A DNA stretch of 64,000 bases from Durusdinium trenchii (taxonomy: Eukaryota > Sar > Dinophyceae > Suessiales > Symbiodiniaceae). The translations under genes and the position numbers were made by a program. This document shows positions 1-9,770 of this stretch, piece after piece. The stretch's first letter is position 1, and each line of letters starts with the position of its first letter. The notes beneath the pieces are model-generated. The model saw only the letters and a list, made by a program, of their open reading frames with translations, made no database searches and was not told where the DNA came from. The stretch is taken from the NCBI GenBank assembly GCA_963970005.1, contig CAXAMN010008469.1:34355-98354 (forward strand). The letters are read 5' to 3'.

Positions 1-1
1 C

Positions 2-1408
2 TGGGACAACAACTCCCAGTCGTTGAGTGGATTTGATGAAGTTGAGACCTATGGAGAAGAGCATCAAGCTTATGTCATGGATGAAGAAGACTACCTCCAT
101 CAGGTCTACATGAGCATGATCGAAGACGGCCTTGACGAGTATAACACAGAGGCCATGGAGTATGCAGCAGAGATCATGCAAGCAGAGGCAGAAGCCTTCT
201 ATGTCCGTGAGAAGGCAGGTCATGGAGGACACAAAGGATTCTCTGGAGGTGGACGTCAATTTCAAGTACATGGACACCTCACGATGGAAGAACGTCGAGC
301 TCGAGTCCAAGCCATGAAGTCTCGTACGACTTGCCGGAAGTGTGGACAATCTGGCCACTGGGCGAATGACCCTCAATGCCCAAAGTCCTACAAGTCCGCC
401 AAGGGCAAGAGCAAGGGTGGATCTCCTTCCTCGACGACATCCACGACTACCAGCTCACCCAAGTCGAGCAAAGGTGGCAAGGGAGGCAAGTCTGACAAGC
501 CCCGCACCGTGTTTTTCACTGTGAACGAGTATCAGCAGACCATCACGGAGGAGGAACACAAGGACTTCGAGGCCAACATGGTGACCAAGGCTGAACAACA
601 AGCACTACAAGATCGTGAGGAGACAGCAGATGAGAAGCTGGACCGACTCATCATGGAGGCACAGATCCGACAGGCCACTCCGACTGTCAGGCATGCCATC
701 GGACCACCAGCTTCGCAGGGACCAGTTCCAAGTCCTGCAACCCCAGGATCATCTTCGGCAAGCCATGCTCTGGCCGAGGATTTCAGTGTCTTGCAGTCTG
801 ATGCAAGGAAGGCACATCTGGACACCTTCATGGCCATGATTAATGACCCCAAGGATGCTGAATGGCGTGATGCCTATAATGAGCGATGGTATGAATTCTA
901 TCCTGGACATCCGCTCTACACCCAGGAGGATCGTGAACTTCTGCAGAAATGGCGGTGGAAGGCTGAACGTGGACTTCCCCGATTACCAGTTCAGCTCACT
1001 ACAACCCCTTCGAGCCCTACGGCATCTTCACAAGGGAATGATGATCTGCTGAGGCCCTGTGCACACATGCACACAACCCGCCAAGGATCCAATGCCTATC
1101 TCCGTGTCCTGAAGTGCAAGGATTGCAACAAGTACATAGAGTACACCAAGTTGGACAAGCCCCAGAAGATGGAGGTCGATTCTGACAAGAAGACGGGCAT
1201 CAAGTGTGAGCATGAGGAGAAGGATTGGCGTGGAAGCACCGGCACTACATGGCAATGGAAGTGCAAATCCTGCGGGCACATCGAGAAGGGCAGCAGATCG
1301 GATGGCAAGCTGTGGGAAGCCAAGTCGGCAGCAGCAGTGTCTGGAGCTCCGACAACTGGACAGGTTGACAAGGTCCTGGAGCTGTTCTCAATGGCCGTCG
1401 GACTTTAG
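2..1408 (+). CDS. Gag-like polyprotein of copia element 1 (5' partial)
   Basis: The reading frame is open from the window edge, so the true start lies upstream. Gag packages the element RNA into particles in the cytoplasm. The product is acidic at the N end and has a CCHC zinc knuckle (CRKCGQSGHW...C, about residues 105-120), followed by a Ser/Thr/Lys/Gly-rich linker. The C-terminal third has two similar zinc-ribbon-like units, each beginning C-x-H or CEH and ending K-C-x-x-C (about nt 1060-1150 and 1200-1290), which an ordinary copia gag does not have. The frame ends at TAG 1406-1408; pol continues in the same frame 33 nt later. Function is inferred from family order and the knuckle. Confidence 0.85.
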   Translation, partial: WDNNSQSLSGFDEVETYGEEHQAYVMDEEDYLHQVYMSMIEDGLDEYNTEAMEYAAEIMQAEAEAFYVREKAGHGGHKGFSGGGRQFQVHGHLTMEERRARVQAMKSRTTCRKCGQSGHWANDPQCPKSYKSAKGKSKGGSPSSTTSTTTSSPKSSKGGKGGKSDKPRTVFFTVNEYQQTITEEEHKDFEANMVTKAEQQALQDREETADEKLDRLIMEAQIRQATPTVRHAIGPPASQGPVPSPATPGSSSASHALAEDFSVLQSDARKAHLDTFMAMINDPKDAEWRDAYNERWYEFYPGHPLYTQEDRELLQKWRWKAERGLPRLPVQLTTTPSSPTASSQGNDDLLRPCAHMHTTRQGSNAYLRVLKCKDCNKYIEYTKLDKPQKMEVDSDKKTGIKCEHEEKDWRGSTGTTWQWKCKSCGHIEKGSRSDGKLWEAKSAAAVSGAPTTGQVDKVLELFSMAVGL

Positions 1409-1441
1409 AAGGAGATCGGAGGCGACCTGACTGTTGAGACC

Positions 1442-4400
1442 ATGGACAAGATCTACGAGAAGTGCAAGAACACAGCACTTGGGAAGGCATCCGGCAGCTC
1501 TTCGACATTCTCACCACCGACCAGGAGTTCAGAGCCGGTCAACATTGAGAAGCTGCAGGGCACCTACTTCACTTCAGGTGTGCATAAGGGACACTCGTTC
1601 AAAGAGATCTATAGCTACGAGAAGAGCTATGTCAAGACCATAACTGCCAAGTACAAGAATGACAACATCAAGGATCGTTGCCTGGTCCAGTTCGCCAAAT
1701 ACTGCATTGCTCGACAAGAGCGTGAGGAAAGTGAAGCCTACATGGTCCAGGACGATGACCGCAGCTCTGAAGAGATCTATGTCATCCTCGACACCGGCTG
1801 CAACAACACATGCCACGGATCTCGCTGGATGGAGAAATTTGTGAACTACATGGGCATGCAGCCAGAGCTCCAATCAGCGGAAGGCCGATTCCGTGGTGTC
1901 GGTGGAAAAGTTGAGGTGGCCGGCAAACGCACTATTCCAGTGTGTATGAAGACCTTGGATGAAGAGTTTGTTCCAGGCAACATCACCTCGATTGAGCTCA
2001 AGAACTCCGACACTCCTCTGCTTTTGAGCTCAGCAGCGCAAAAGGCCCTAGGCTTTGTGCTGGACATGTCGGAGTACACGGCCTACAGTAAGACCTTGGA
2101 CAAAGAGCTGGAGATCATCAACCTGAATGGTCTTCCCGCAATCAAGCTGCACCCAGGAGATGAGACTGTCCGAGGCATTGCAATGAATCTGGCCGACTAT
2201 GAGATCGAGCCCGAGGAGATCGTGGACGAGAACTATGGCGTGAATGAGGAAATCAGTGACGACAACGTCACAGAGGCAGAAGATGACAATGTGACGGCTG
2301 AGACAACCGACAATGAGACGGATTCCAATGGCACATCTTCAGAAGAACGACATCTACCACTACATGAACATCGTGCCAAGACCTTGAGCAAAGGTCAGAG
2401 GAGGATGCTGGAAGACTCGCTTGACGAGATGGAGAAGGAGGACTGCGCACTCTGGAGCACGCTACAAGGAGGCACTCGACGACCTCGCAAGATGCTGCCA
2501 CGAGGTTGCAAGACCTTCATGAAAGAACTGTTTGCAGGAGCGGCAACATTGAGTTTGATGGCTGCCACTATGGGCTTGTGCATCAGCGCCCCAGTTGATG
2601 TCGAGATTGATGAGCGCTATGACTTGCTGCAGTCTTGCAACAGAGATCGACTCTGGCAAGAGATAGAAGATGAAGATCCATACCTCTTGAGCATGTCACC
2701 GCTTTGTGCACCCTGGTCACCATGGCAGCGTTTGAATGTGACCAAGAGTGATGAGCTGTACGCCAAGATCATGGAAAACCGCAAGAAGTGGTATCCCGTG
2801 GTGGCTTGGCTGGGTCGATTAGTGGAGCGAAGATTGGAGTTGGGAAGAGAAGTCTTGCTTGAAAACCCATGGCCCTCCTTGCTTTGGGAATTGAAGTGCT
2901 TCACCGACCTGATGGACAAGCAGTTGAGGAACCAAGTCACTGGAGAGCCGCTAGAAGTGGTGAGGTTGGATCAATGCATGTATGGCCTAGTGGGCGACTC
3001 AGGGACGCCACAGCAGAAGGCCACAGGGATGCTCCTGTCCTCAGCCAAGATGAAAGAAAGACTCCGTGCTAGATGTGATGGGCAACATCCACATGAGCAT
3101 TTGGAAGGCAACAAGACCAAGAAAGCTGAGCAGTGGCCTACAGAACTTTGCAAGGCCATCATCCATGGTGCTTTGGATGAGATGAAGGCTCAGATCATCC
3201 AGCATGCCTTTCCGGCAGAGCATGAGATGGAGACCAACGAGGGCATGGACACGCTGGATGGCATACAAGATTTGGACGATGTCGCAGAGCATGTTCACAA
3301 GAGACGAAGAGTGGATTTGAATGCCCTGGACACGGAAGAGGACTATGAGCAAGGCCATGATCCCAGCGTGGAGGAGGTCATCCACGAGAAAGAGAAGGCA
3401 AGAAAGTCCCAATGGTTGAAAATCAGCCGAGAGAAGAGGATTGCCATTCGACGGCTACATCAAATGATGGGACATTGCAGCAATCAAGCATTGGTGAGGA
3501 TGCTTCGATCATCGCTGTGTGAGAAGGATGTGATCGAGGCGGCGCAACATTTCAGGTGCCAAAGTTGCGATGAGATCAAAAGTGATGAAAGACCAAGGAC
3601 GGTCAGGCCCAGCAATCCGTGCCACCAAGTGAAGTTCAACGATGAGCTGGCTGCCAATGTCTTTGAGATCACTGATGCCAAGGGAGCCAGACACAGCATT
3701 TTGTCGATGGTGGACATGGCCACACACTACCATGTTGCAGTTCGAGTTGCTGCTGGTGGAACACCGCCTTCAAAGGTGTGCGCCGATGCCATCAACATGA
3801 GTTGGCTTTCATGGGCCGGAGCTCCTCGCACCTTCACTTGCGACCAAGGAGTACACAACCGTGGACGGGTGGCTGCACTACTTCAGTCGCAAGGCACAGA
3901 GATCAGAAGAACTGGAGCAAGAGCACCATACCAGTTGGGCACTGCAGAGAGACATGGAGGTTTGTTGAAGGAGATGCTCAAACGTGCAGTACATGATCGA
4001 CAACTGTTTGGAGCTTCAGTGATCTCTGCACTATGCTCAGAATGTGCACGGGCGAAGAATGTCTTGATCAACAACCAAGGATTCTCTCCTGCCCAGTGGG
4101 TGCTTGGCCATACTCCTGAGGACCTTTCATCTCTGGCATCACAAGACCCAGAGAATCATCTTGGAGTACATCAAGGCCTAGTTGATGCTGAAGAGAAGAC
4201 GCCGCAAGAACAATTTATGCTACAGCTGCTGATGCGCCAGACTGCTAAGGAGATGTACATGCAAGTTGATGCTTCTCAGCGCAACCGCAAAGCTCTTCTT
4301 CGTAAAGCAGTGCCAATCAGAGGTCCCTATCGCACTGGCGACTTAGTGTGCTTCAGCAAGCAAGGCAAGTGGTATGGACCTGCCCGTGTTCTCACCAATG

Positions 4401-6913
4401 AGGGCAAGAGTTCATTGTGGCTGGTGCATGGAGGAGTTACTGTCTTGGTGTCTGAGACTTCTTGCAGGCCTGCCTCAACACAGGAGATCATGAAGAAACA
4501 TGTCTTGGAACTCCGACCTGCCAGGAAGCGGAAACGTGAACTGTACTCCAGCCATCCTGAAGATGAAGAACACGTTCCGTTCTCCGATGATGGACAGGAA
4601 GCTCGAATCTTGAGGCAGAGAACTGAGCAGCAGGCACCGTTCATCGATATCCAAGACACGGAGCCTATGAGTGCACCAGAACCACCAATTCAGAATATTG
4701 CAGATTCCAATGATCCTGGCGTGGCTGCTAGCCCAGGAACCTTGGCTACTGAGGACTCACCGGAGGTGATCATGGAGACCACACCAGAAGTTGAACCACC
4801 ATTTGAGTTGGAGCCTTCCAGTGAACCGTCTCCACCACCAGGACTTGAACCTGATCCTTCCGGCACGAGCAGTATGAGCAGCCTTACATATCAGCCCGAA
4901 ACTGAAGTTAGCCCACAAGTGACGAATGGAGCCGATGAGGAGAACCAGACAGAAACCCCTCTGACTCAGGCACTCCGCCGGAACCCGGACATCCTTGACG
5001 GCAGCTTCATGCGACGGAGCAACAATGCAGCAAGCTATGCCTGGGAGGAGAGCATCCGCCCAGCGCCGTCGATTGCATTTTTGATGAGCCGACAGCACCA
5101 CAAAGTGAAGAAGAAGGTTCAGCGAACAAAGAAGACTGGTGCTGGTCGCGAGTTACAGTTTGACAAGGAGAGCCCACAGATGCAGGCTAAGCTGATTGAA
5201 ACCAGGACAAAAGAATGGAGCAACTGGACAAAGTACACGGATGGCAGATGGCTTTCTGATGAACAGTTGCAGCAGCTCCGAAAGGACATTCCTGGATTGC
5301 GTGTGATTCCCACACGTTGGGTGGATGTGAACAAGGCAGAACCCAATGAACCCGATCAGTTGAAGAGCCGCCTTGTTGTCAGGGGCGATTTGGAAGACGC
5401 CTCGAAGATGCGGACAGACAGTCCGACATGCTCCATGACGATGATGTCATTGAGTTTGATCCTTTCAGCTTGCCGGGACACCGACATTTGGACCGGAGAC
5501 ATTTCAGCAGCATTTCTACAAGGGTCCAAGCTAGATCGCACTTTGGTGTTGTCTATGCCCCGAGGTGGAATTCCCGGTGAACCAGAAGGCAGATATTATA
5601 TGGTCAGCTCCACGGTCTATGGCACCAAGGATGCACCAAGAGGTTGGTACAAGAACCTACATGCATCTTTGCTGGATCAAGGGTTCACTCCCGTGCCACA
5701 CGAAGCCGCAGCATACAGTTTGAGGACAACAGAAGGAGAACTTGCTGGCTTGGTGGTTGTCCATGTTGATGATTTGCTGTGGACAGGTGGCGATCTGATT
5801 GAAAGCAAGATGCAAGCAATTTGTCAAAAGTATAAGTTCGGCAAGTTGTCAAAGAATGAGTTCAGGTACTGCGGCCGTGAAGTGAAGAAGGACTCAACAG
5901 GAGTGCACGTCAGCTGCCCCAGTTTAGTTGACCGCGTGAAGCCCATCTACCTCTCACCAGAGCAGAAGAAGATGAAAGATGCAAGAGCTCCTGACCAGAT
6001 CAAGGAGCAATTGAGGAGTGTGATAGGCAGCTTGGCATGGTTGGCTAGGGTCTGTCGACCCGACTTGTCGTATGCAGTCAGCTACCTGCAGTCCAATGTC
6101 TCTCAAGCTACCTACTCAGATGCCATCTTTGCAAACAACATTGTGAAAGTGGCTCGTGCTTCCAAGAACAAGGGCATCAGCTACCCGCTCAAGGCCTTTC
6201 CCTTTGAGGAGTGCATGGTGGTTGGCATCCAAGATGCATCGTTTGCCAACGATACTGACACCAGTGGATCTGGCAAGCGCCTTGGTTTGAGGAGCCAGAG
6301 TGGACGCTTGACGTGTTTGGCCCACCGTTCATTTCAGCACACCCATCAAGGGCATTTGTTTTTGCTGGACTGGCATAGCACTTGTATCAAGAGGGTGTGC
6401 AGGTCAACACTACAAGCAGAGACAATGAGCATGACCTATGGCATGGAAGAATGTGAACACCTTCGGTTCGTACTGCATGGATTGTGGCATGATCATGATC
6501 GCAATTTGAAGGAGTGGCAGGTTCAAGCTCAGGACACCTTTTTCCTCAACCTGTACACAGATTGCCACTCGCTGTACGAACATGTCGGACAACCTGGCTT
6601 ACATACAGTGCAGGACAAAAGGCTGGCGATTGATTTGAGTGCTGCTCGACAACTTGTATGGCGAAAGCAGGGCGAGCTAGTTGGAGATCCACTTTTGACG
6701 GATCACCTGCCAGAAGATAGAACCACTTCCCTGTTTTGGACGAGCACGAACGTCATGCCTGCCGACAGTCTTACCAAAGCCATGCGGCCAGGAGGCCTAG
6801 ACAAGGTCATGGCAGGATCTGAATACGATCTCAGTCCAAAAGAAAGATACCCCTGTGAAACGGAAGATGAAACCAGACCGGACATTCGATCGTATGCAGG
6901 TCCGAACTTGTGA
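1442..6913 (+). CDS. Copia pol: protease, methyltransferase-like domain, integrase, RT, RNase H (element 1)
   Basis: 1823 codons. The aspartic protease has an intact DTG (about residue 116). A non-standard segment at about residues 355-580 has FAGAA, SPLCAPWS, ENP, DQCMYG and HEHLEG motifs (see findings). The integrase zinc finger has H at about 674 and CQSC at about 706; the DDE core is NDE (about 733), CDQG (about 800) and TAERHGG (about 833). The RT has TRWVD, SAAFLQG and HVDDLL (about 1290-1445). RNase H has QDASFAN (about 1596) and ends near LTKAM. All catalytic motifs are present, so the enzyme could be functional. The ATG at 1442 is the first after the gag TAG, in the same frame, so the natural product may be a Gag-Pol readthrough protein instead of a separate start. 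Confidence 0.92.
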   Translation: MDKIYEKCKNTALGKASGSSSTFSPPTRSSEPVNIEKLQGTYFTSGVHKGHSFKEIYSYEKSYVKTITAKYKNDNIKDRCLVQFAKYCIARQEREESEAYMVQDDDRSSEEIYVILDTGCNNTCHGSRWMEKFVNYMGMQPELQSAEGRFRGVGGKVEVAGKRTIPVCMKTLDEEFVPGNITSIELKNSDTPLLLSSAAQKALGFVLDMSEYTAYSKTLDKELEIINLNGLPAIKLHPGDETVRGIAMNLADYEIEPEEIVDENYGVNEEISDDNVTEAEDDNVTAETTDNETDSNGTSSEERHLPLHEHRAKTLSKGQRRMLEDSLDEMEKEDCALWSTLQGGTRRPRKMLPRGCKTFMKELFAGAATLSLMAATMGLCISAPVDVEIDERYDLLQSCNRDRLWQEIEDEDPYLLSMSPLCAPWSPWQRLNVTKSDELYAKIMENRKKWYPVVAWLGRLVERRLELGREVLLENPWPSLLWELKCFTDLMDKQLRNQVTGEPLEVVRLDQCMYGLVGDSGTPQQKATGMLLSSAKMKERLRARCDGQHPHEHLEGNKTKKAEQWPTELCKAIIHGALDEMKAQIIQHAFPAEHEMETNEGMDTLDGIQDLDDVAEHVHKRRRVDLNALDTEEDYEQGHDPSVEEVIHEKEKARKSQWLKISREKRIAIRRLHQMMGHCSNQALVRMLRSSLCEKDVIEAAQHFRCQSCDEIKSDERPRTVRPSNPCHQVKFNDELAANVFEITDAKGARHSILSMVDMATHYHVAVRVAAGGTPPSKVCADAINMSWLSWAGAPRTFTCDQGVHNRGRVAALLQSQGTEIRRTGARAPYQLGTAERHGGLLKEMLKRAVHDRQLFGASVISALCSECARAKNVLINNQGFSPAQWVLGHTPEDLSSLASQDPENHLGVHQGLVDAEEKTPQEQFMLQLLMRQTAKEMYMQVDASQRNRKALLRKAVPIRGPYRTGDLVCFSKQGKWYGPARVLTNEGKSSLWLVHGGVTVLVSETSCRPASTQEIMKKHVLELRPARKRKRELYSSHPEDEEHVPFSDDGQEARILRQRTEQQAPFIDIQDTEPMSAPEPPIQNIADSNDPGVAASPGTLATEDSPEVIMETTPEVEPPFELEPSSEPSPPPGLEPDPSGTSSMSSLTYQPETEVSPQVTNGADEENQTETPLTQALRRNPDILDGSFMRRSNNAASYAWEESIRPAPSIAFLMSRQHHKVKKKVQRTKKTGAGRELQFDKESPQMQAKLIETRTKEWSNWTKYTDGRWLSDEQLQQLRKDIPGLRVIPTRWVDVNKAEPNEPDQLKSRLVVRGDLEDASKMRTDSPTCSMTMMSLSLILSACRDTDIWTGDISAAFLQGSKLDRTLVLSMPRGGIPGEPEGRYYMVSSTVYGTKDAPRGWYKNLHASLLDQGFTPVPHEAAAYSLRTTEGELAGLVVVHVDDLLWTGGDLIESKMQAICQKYKFGKLSKNEFRYCGREVKKDSTGVHVSCPSLVDRVKPIYLSPEQKKMKDARAPDQIKEQLRSVIGSLAWLARVCRPDLSYAVSYLQSNVSQATYSDAIFANNIVKVARASKNKGISYPLKAFPFEECMVVGIQDASFANDTDTSGSGKRLGLRSQSGRLTCLAHRSFQHTHQGHLFLLDWHSTCIKRVCRSTLQAETMSMTYGMEECEHLRFVLHGLWHDHDRNLKEWQVQAQDTFFLNLYTDCHSLYEHVGQPGLHTVQDKRLAIDLSAARQLVWRKQGELVGDPLLTDHLPEDRTTSLFWTSTNVMPADSLTKAMRPGGLDKVMAGSEYDLSPKERYPCETEDETRPDIRSYAGPNL

Positions 6914-7053
6914 CTTCGCACCATGGCTCAAGCCATGCATTGCATCGCACGGCAAAACAGTTGCGTCACGACGCTGTTTGCTTTTGTGTTTTGGCTGCCC
7001 AATTCATAGTTCCTTGACGACGCTCAAGGTGCTTGGGGGTGCGCTGTCTCACA
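6909..7053 (+). repeat. Candidate 3' LTR of copia element 1
   Basis: The stretch begins TGTGA, overlapping the pol stop, and ends TCACA, giving the 5-bp inverted ends also seen in element 2 (TGTGAA...TTCACA). Its 145 bp is close to the 143-bp LTR of element 3. The partner LTR is outside the window, so identity and target duplication cannot be tested. Confidence 0.3.
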
Positions 7054-7055
7054 CA

Positions 7056-7429
7056 GCGCAATTGGCCGGAGAGATTGCTGAGGCACCGAGTTCTTTTACA
7101 CCAGAGCAGTTCCCCCCGGAGATTGTTACCTTCGGGACCTCAGCAATCCAGTCCTTGGCCATGATCTTCAACCTCGCTGTTGAAGATGACGTTTTGACTT
7201 TTGAACAAAGAGCTCTTTTCGATCTATGCAACAAAGATATGATCAATTCATGTCATAGCTATGGCAGGAACCCCACTCTCCAAGGGGGACAGCAATTCCT
7301 CATGGACTTGCGCCGCATGCAGAACCTGATACAGAGGCACCTCAAGGTACCAGGCGAGGTAGATCACTCCGTTGCCAATATCTTCATTGTCTCCCGTGCC
7401 TCAGCAGCATCCTCAAAAATCACAAGAAG
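7056..7429 (+). pseudogene. Unassigned open stretch between copia element 1 and the LINE USP-like domain
   Basis: An open frame (frame of nt 6855-7496) runs through this stretch and encodes a soluble-looking sequence with no motif I recognise. Because it leads directly into the USP-like segment it may be the 5' part of the LINE, but no endonuclease motif is visible. Around 7372-7430 the coding signal seems to move between frames near a short A-run, which fits a decayed copy. Confidence 0.35.
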
Positions 7430-7990
7430 ATGTGTTTTGCCAATGCTCCATGGTGTTGTTGGTGCTGGACTGGAGCCGCAGAAGACACTACTCTAGCTTG
7501 GGGACGGACCCAACAAGCTGTCCGGCAATTTCTCTCAGACAGCAGCGCGCAGCTACTCTCAGGGCTCCACAATATGGCCCACATATGGTCCCAGTTCCGT
7601 CACGAAGAATAAGCTGATGCAGCCGACTTCTTGCATGCCCTCTAGACCTACTCTGGTAGCACCTTCTTCGCGGGGCGGTTTTTCCACAGAAACGAAAGAG
7701 GCCACACCGAAGAGAGGGAGCAATTGCCATTCAACATCATCTTCCCTGATGGGGATAGCACCATGGCTCTTGACACGCTGATCAACCAATGGGCCGACGA
7801 GGGCAATGATCAATTTCTTTACGGATCTCCGAATGGGGTTGTCTTGACTCTTCAACGATCAGCCCTTCAAGAAGGCACCTGGACCAAGCACCACAGGGAA
7901 TTTGACTTCAACACCCATGTCAACATTCCCTTCTCGGAAGATGGTCACAACGTCCACTATGCCTCCACCTCCATTTCAGGAGCTTTGAAG
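7430..7990 (+). pseudogene. USP-like (peptidase C19) domain of LINE-type element, with nonsense mutations
   Basis: One frame reads a Cys-box-like CFANAPW (nt 7433 on), then a D-A-A-D-F-L segment (7616-7633) matching the QxDAxEFL box of ubiquitin-specific proteases, then a region ending VVLTLQR and further hydrophobic and charged segments as in the USP palm. Two stops interrupt it: TAA at 7610-7612, where the family has Gln, and TAG at 7643-7645, where Trp is plausible. Both can be explained by single transitions. The usual GHY His box is not recognisable, perhaps deleted near 7960-8010. Role in the element is unknown. The family assignment rests on motif pattern. Confidence 0.55.
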
Positions 7991-8208
7991 CTTGAAGCAA
8001 GCTGGGAAGACCCTTGGAAGCCCCATTGTGCACTCGATCTTCTCCTTAATTGTGCGCAAGCAGCTCTCCCTGCGCTACAACTCCAGAGATTTCCTCCAAT
8101 CTCCAGGAATTATTATCCCAAACACCTTTGGATTTCCTTTTCTGAGAATGATGGCCCCTTCGAGATGCTTGGTCAATCCATTACAGGCCTTGGTTCGGAC
8201 TTTGCCCG

Positions 8209-8690
8209 ATGGGCCACACAGACTACCTCACCCAGAACCTGCACAAACCAGTCCTTGGCAGAGGCTCTTGCGTTACTCTCTATAAGGCACCTTTGGCCAA
8301 CTCAACCAAACCGAGAGTTTGGAAGAAAGGCAGTGCAGCTTTCTGGGAGAAAATGGGCATCCGTCTCAACCTGGCAGCCCATGGAAGGTACCCGGGCATC
8401 CTTCAGGATCTCAAGGACATGGTACATCGAATACCACAACATGCCTCCAAAGAAATGGACCAACCACACTTTGCTGAACATCTACTTCAATGGATCTTCG
8501 GTGGACACCTGCCCCCTACTAAGCAGCAGGAGATCATTCAGCATGAGCAGGACATAGCCCAGGAACAGATGCTGAGTGCCACGAACCATGAATTTCGTGA
8601 ATGGCTGGAGAAGGCTCATGACAAGGGTCTATGGAACCTTTTCCGCAGCCTTCGCCAGAAAGATCATGCATGGCAGAGACCTTTCCAAAA
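8209..8690 (+). pseudogene. LINE ORF segment between USP-like domain and RT (frameshifted)
   Basis: Frame 1 encodes a charged helical stretch (for example NHEFREWLEKAHDKG) whose reading continues into the RT only after a shift into another frame near 8690. The same position in the RT frame has MEPFPQ... and then GPLPIRG, so a small indel separates the two. This is the linker leading to the RT fingers, with no domain of its own that I recognise. Confidence 0.5.
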
Positions 8691-9770
8691 CGCATTGAAG
8701 CCAGAGAACAACAGTGGGGAGCTATATGGATTCCTGTGGAGGGTCCACTCCCCATCCGAGGCATCCAAGAACTACGAAGAGAAGCACAGAACCAGGCCCT
8801 TCAACTCAAAGCCATTGATTCCAATCTCCTCCAGAAGATCAGGAGGAAACTACCAAACAAAACTGCCGGACCTGATGGCATTTCCTACGACTTCCTCCGT
8901 CACTTGCCTTATCCTGCTGTGGGCAAACTAGCCAGATTGCTCACTAAGATGGAACACTCTGCTGTCTTTCCACTTCAGATGAGGCACACCAACATCGTCA
9001 TGATCCCGAAGAACGAGCGCATCGAGAGGCCTATTGCACTCACATCCTGCCTCTATCGTCTCTGGACCTCCTACAGGAAGCACGACCTCCAAAGATGGCA
9101 GCTTGGTCTGGATCAGGACATGCCTTGGGATCATGCACGGCCACACAAAGATTGCCTCTCCATTGCGGTTGGCAGAATGCTCAAAGCAGAGATTGGCAAG
9201 CACCAAGGCATCCATATTGTGACTTGTCTAGCAGATCTCACCTGCTTTTATGACACGGTGCAGCTTGATCACCTGATTGAACCTGCCCGGGAATTACATT
9301 ATCCACCACTTCACCTCAAGCTTGCACTTGACCGGTACACTGGGCCCCGTCTCCTGCAAGCAGAAGGCATTGCAGGCACTCCCAAGTATTACCAGAAGGG
9401 CATCCTCCAGGGATACCCTCAAGCACCAACGATTGCCAAACTGGTGCTCTACCGACCACTTCGTTCCCTCGTACAGGAGCATCCTGCAGTCCTTCTTCAG
9501 ACGTGGGTCGATGTCTCCTTTGACATCAAGGGCACAGATCCTAAATACGCAGCTCGTGAAGCCGTACTCGCCTTCAGATCCCTGCAAAGACATCTGTGTG
9601 CCGCAGGCAACACAGACAAGACCTGCTTCATCACAAGCAGCAAGGAATCAGCCAAGGCCTTGGACGCATTGCTTCAAGCGGATGACCCACAACATCACAA
9701 TGTGTTGCGTGACTTGGGCATTGATGCCACAAACTCACGAAGAAGACGCATCACCCAGATCAAGAAATGA
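8691..9770 (+). pseudogene. Non-LTR (LINE-type) reverse transcriptase, inactive copy
   Basis: RT motifs appear in order: AGPDGISYDFLR (fingers), IVMIPK with RPIALTS, ADLTCFYDTV (motif A Asp), GILQGYPQAP (motif B) and TWVDVSFD. In active enzymes the last motif reads xxDD; here one Asp codon is missing, so motif C is broken. The frame then meets TGA at 9768-9770, but the same frame continues coherently afterwards, so the stop is a point lesion. The element would reverse transcribe its RNA at a nicked target in the nucleus. Confidence 0.85.

Larger units (their letters stand above)
1..7053 (+). mobile_element. Ty1/copia-type LTR retrotransposon, 5' truncated by window edge (element 1)
   Basis: Gag with a zinc knuckle, then pol in the order protease, extra methyltransferase-like domain, integrase, reverse transcriptase, RNase H. 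Integrase upstream of reverse transcriptase is the copia order. The 5' LTR and the gag start lie outside the window. The right edge is uncertain; a candidate 3' LTR is listed separately. The frames are open apart from one in-frame TAG between gag and pol, so the copy looks young. Confidence 0.85.

Noticed and set aside
6920-6945. GGCTCAAG near the end of element 1 as a spliced-leader relic
   Set aside because: Only 8 bases match and they are part of a local CATGGCT...AGCCATG inverted repeat.
7056-7496. 213-codon frame after element 1 as a host gene
   Set aside because: No recognised motif; it overlaps the pol end and leads into a decayed LINE, so a retroelement fragment is more likely.
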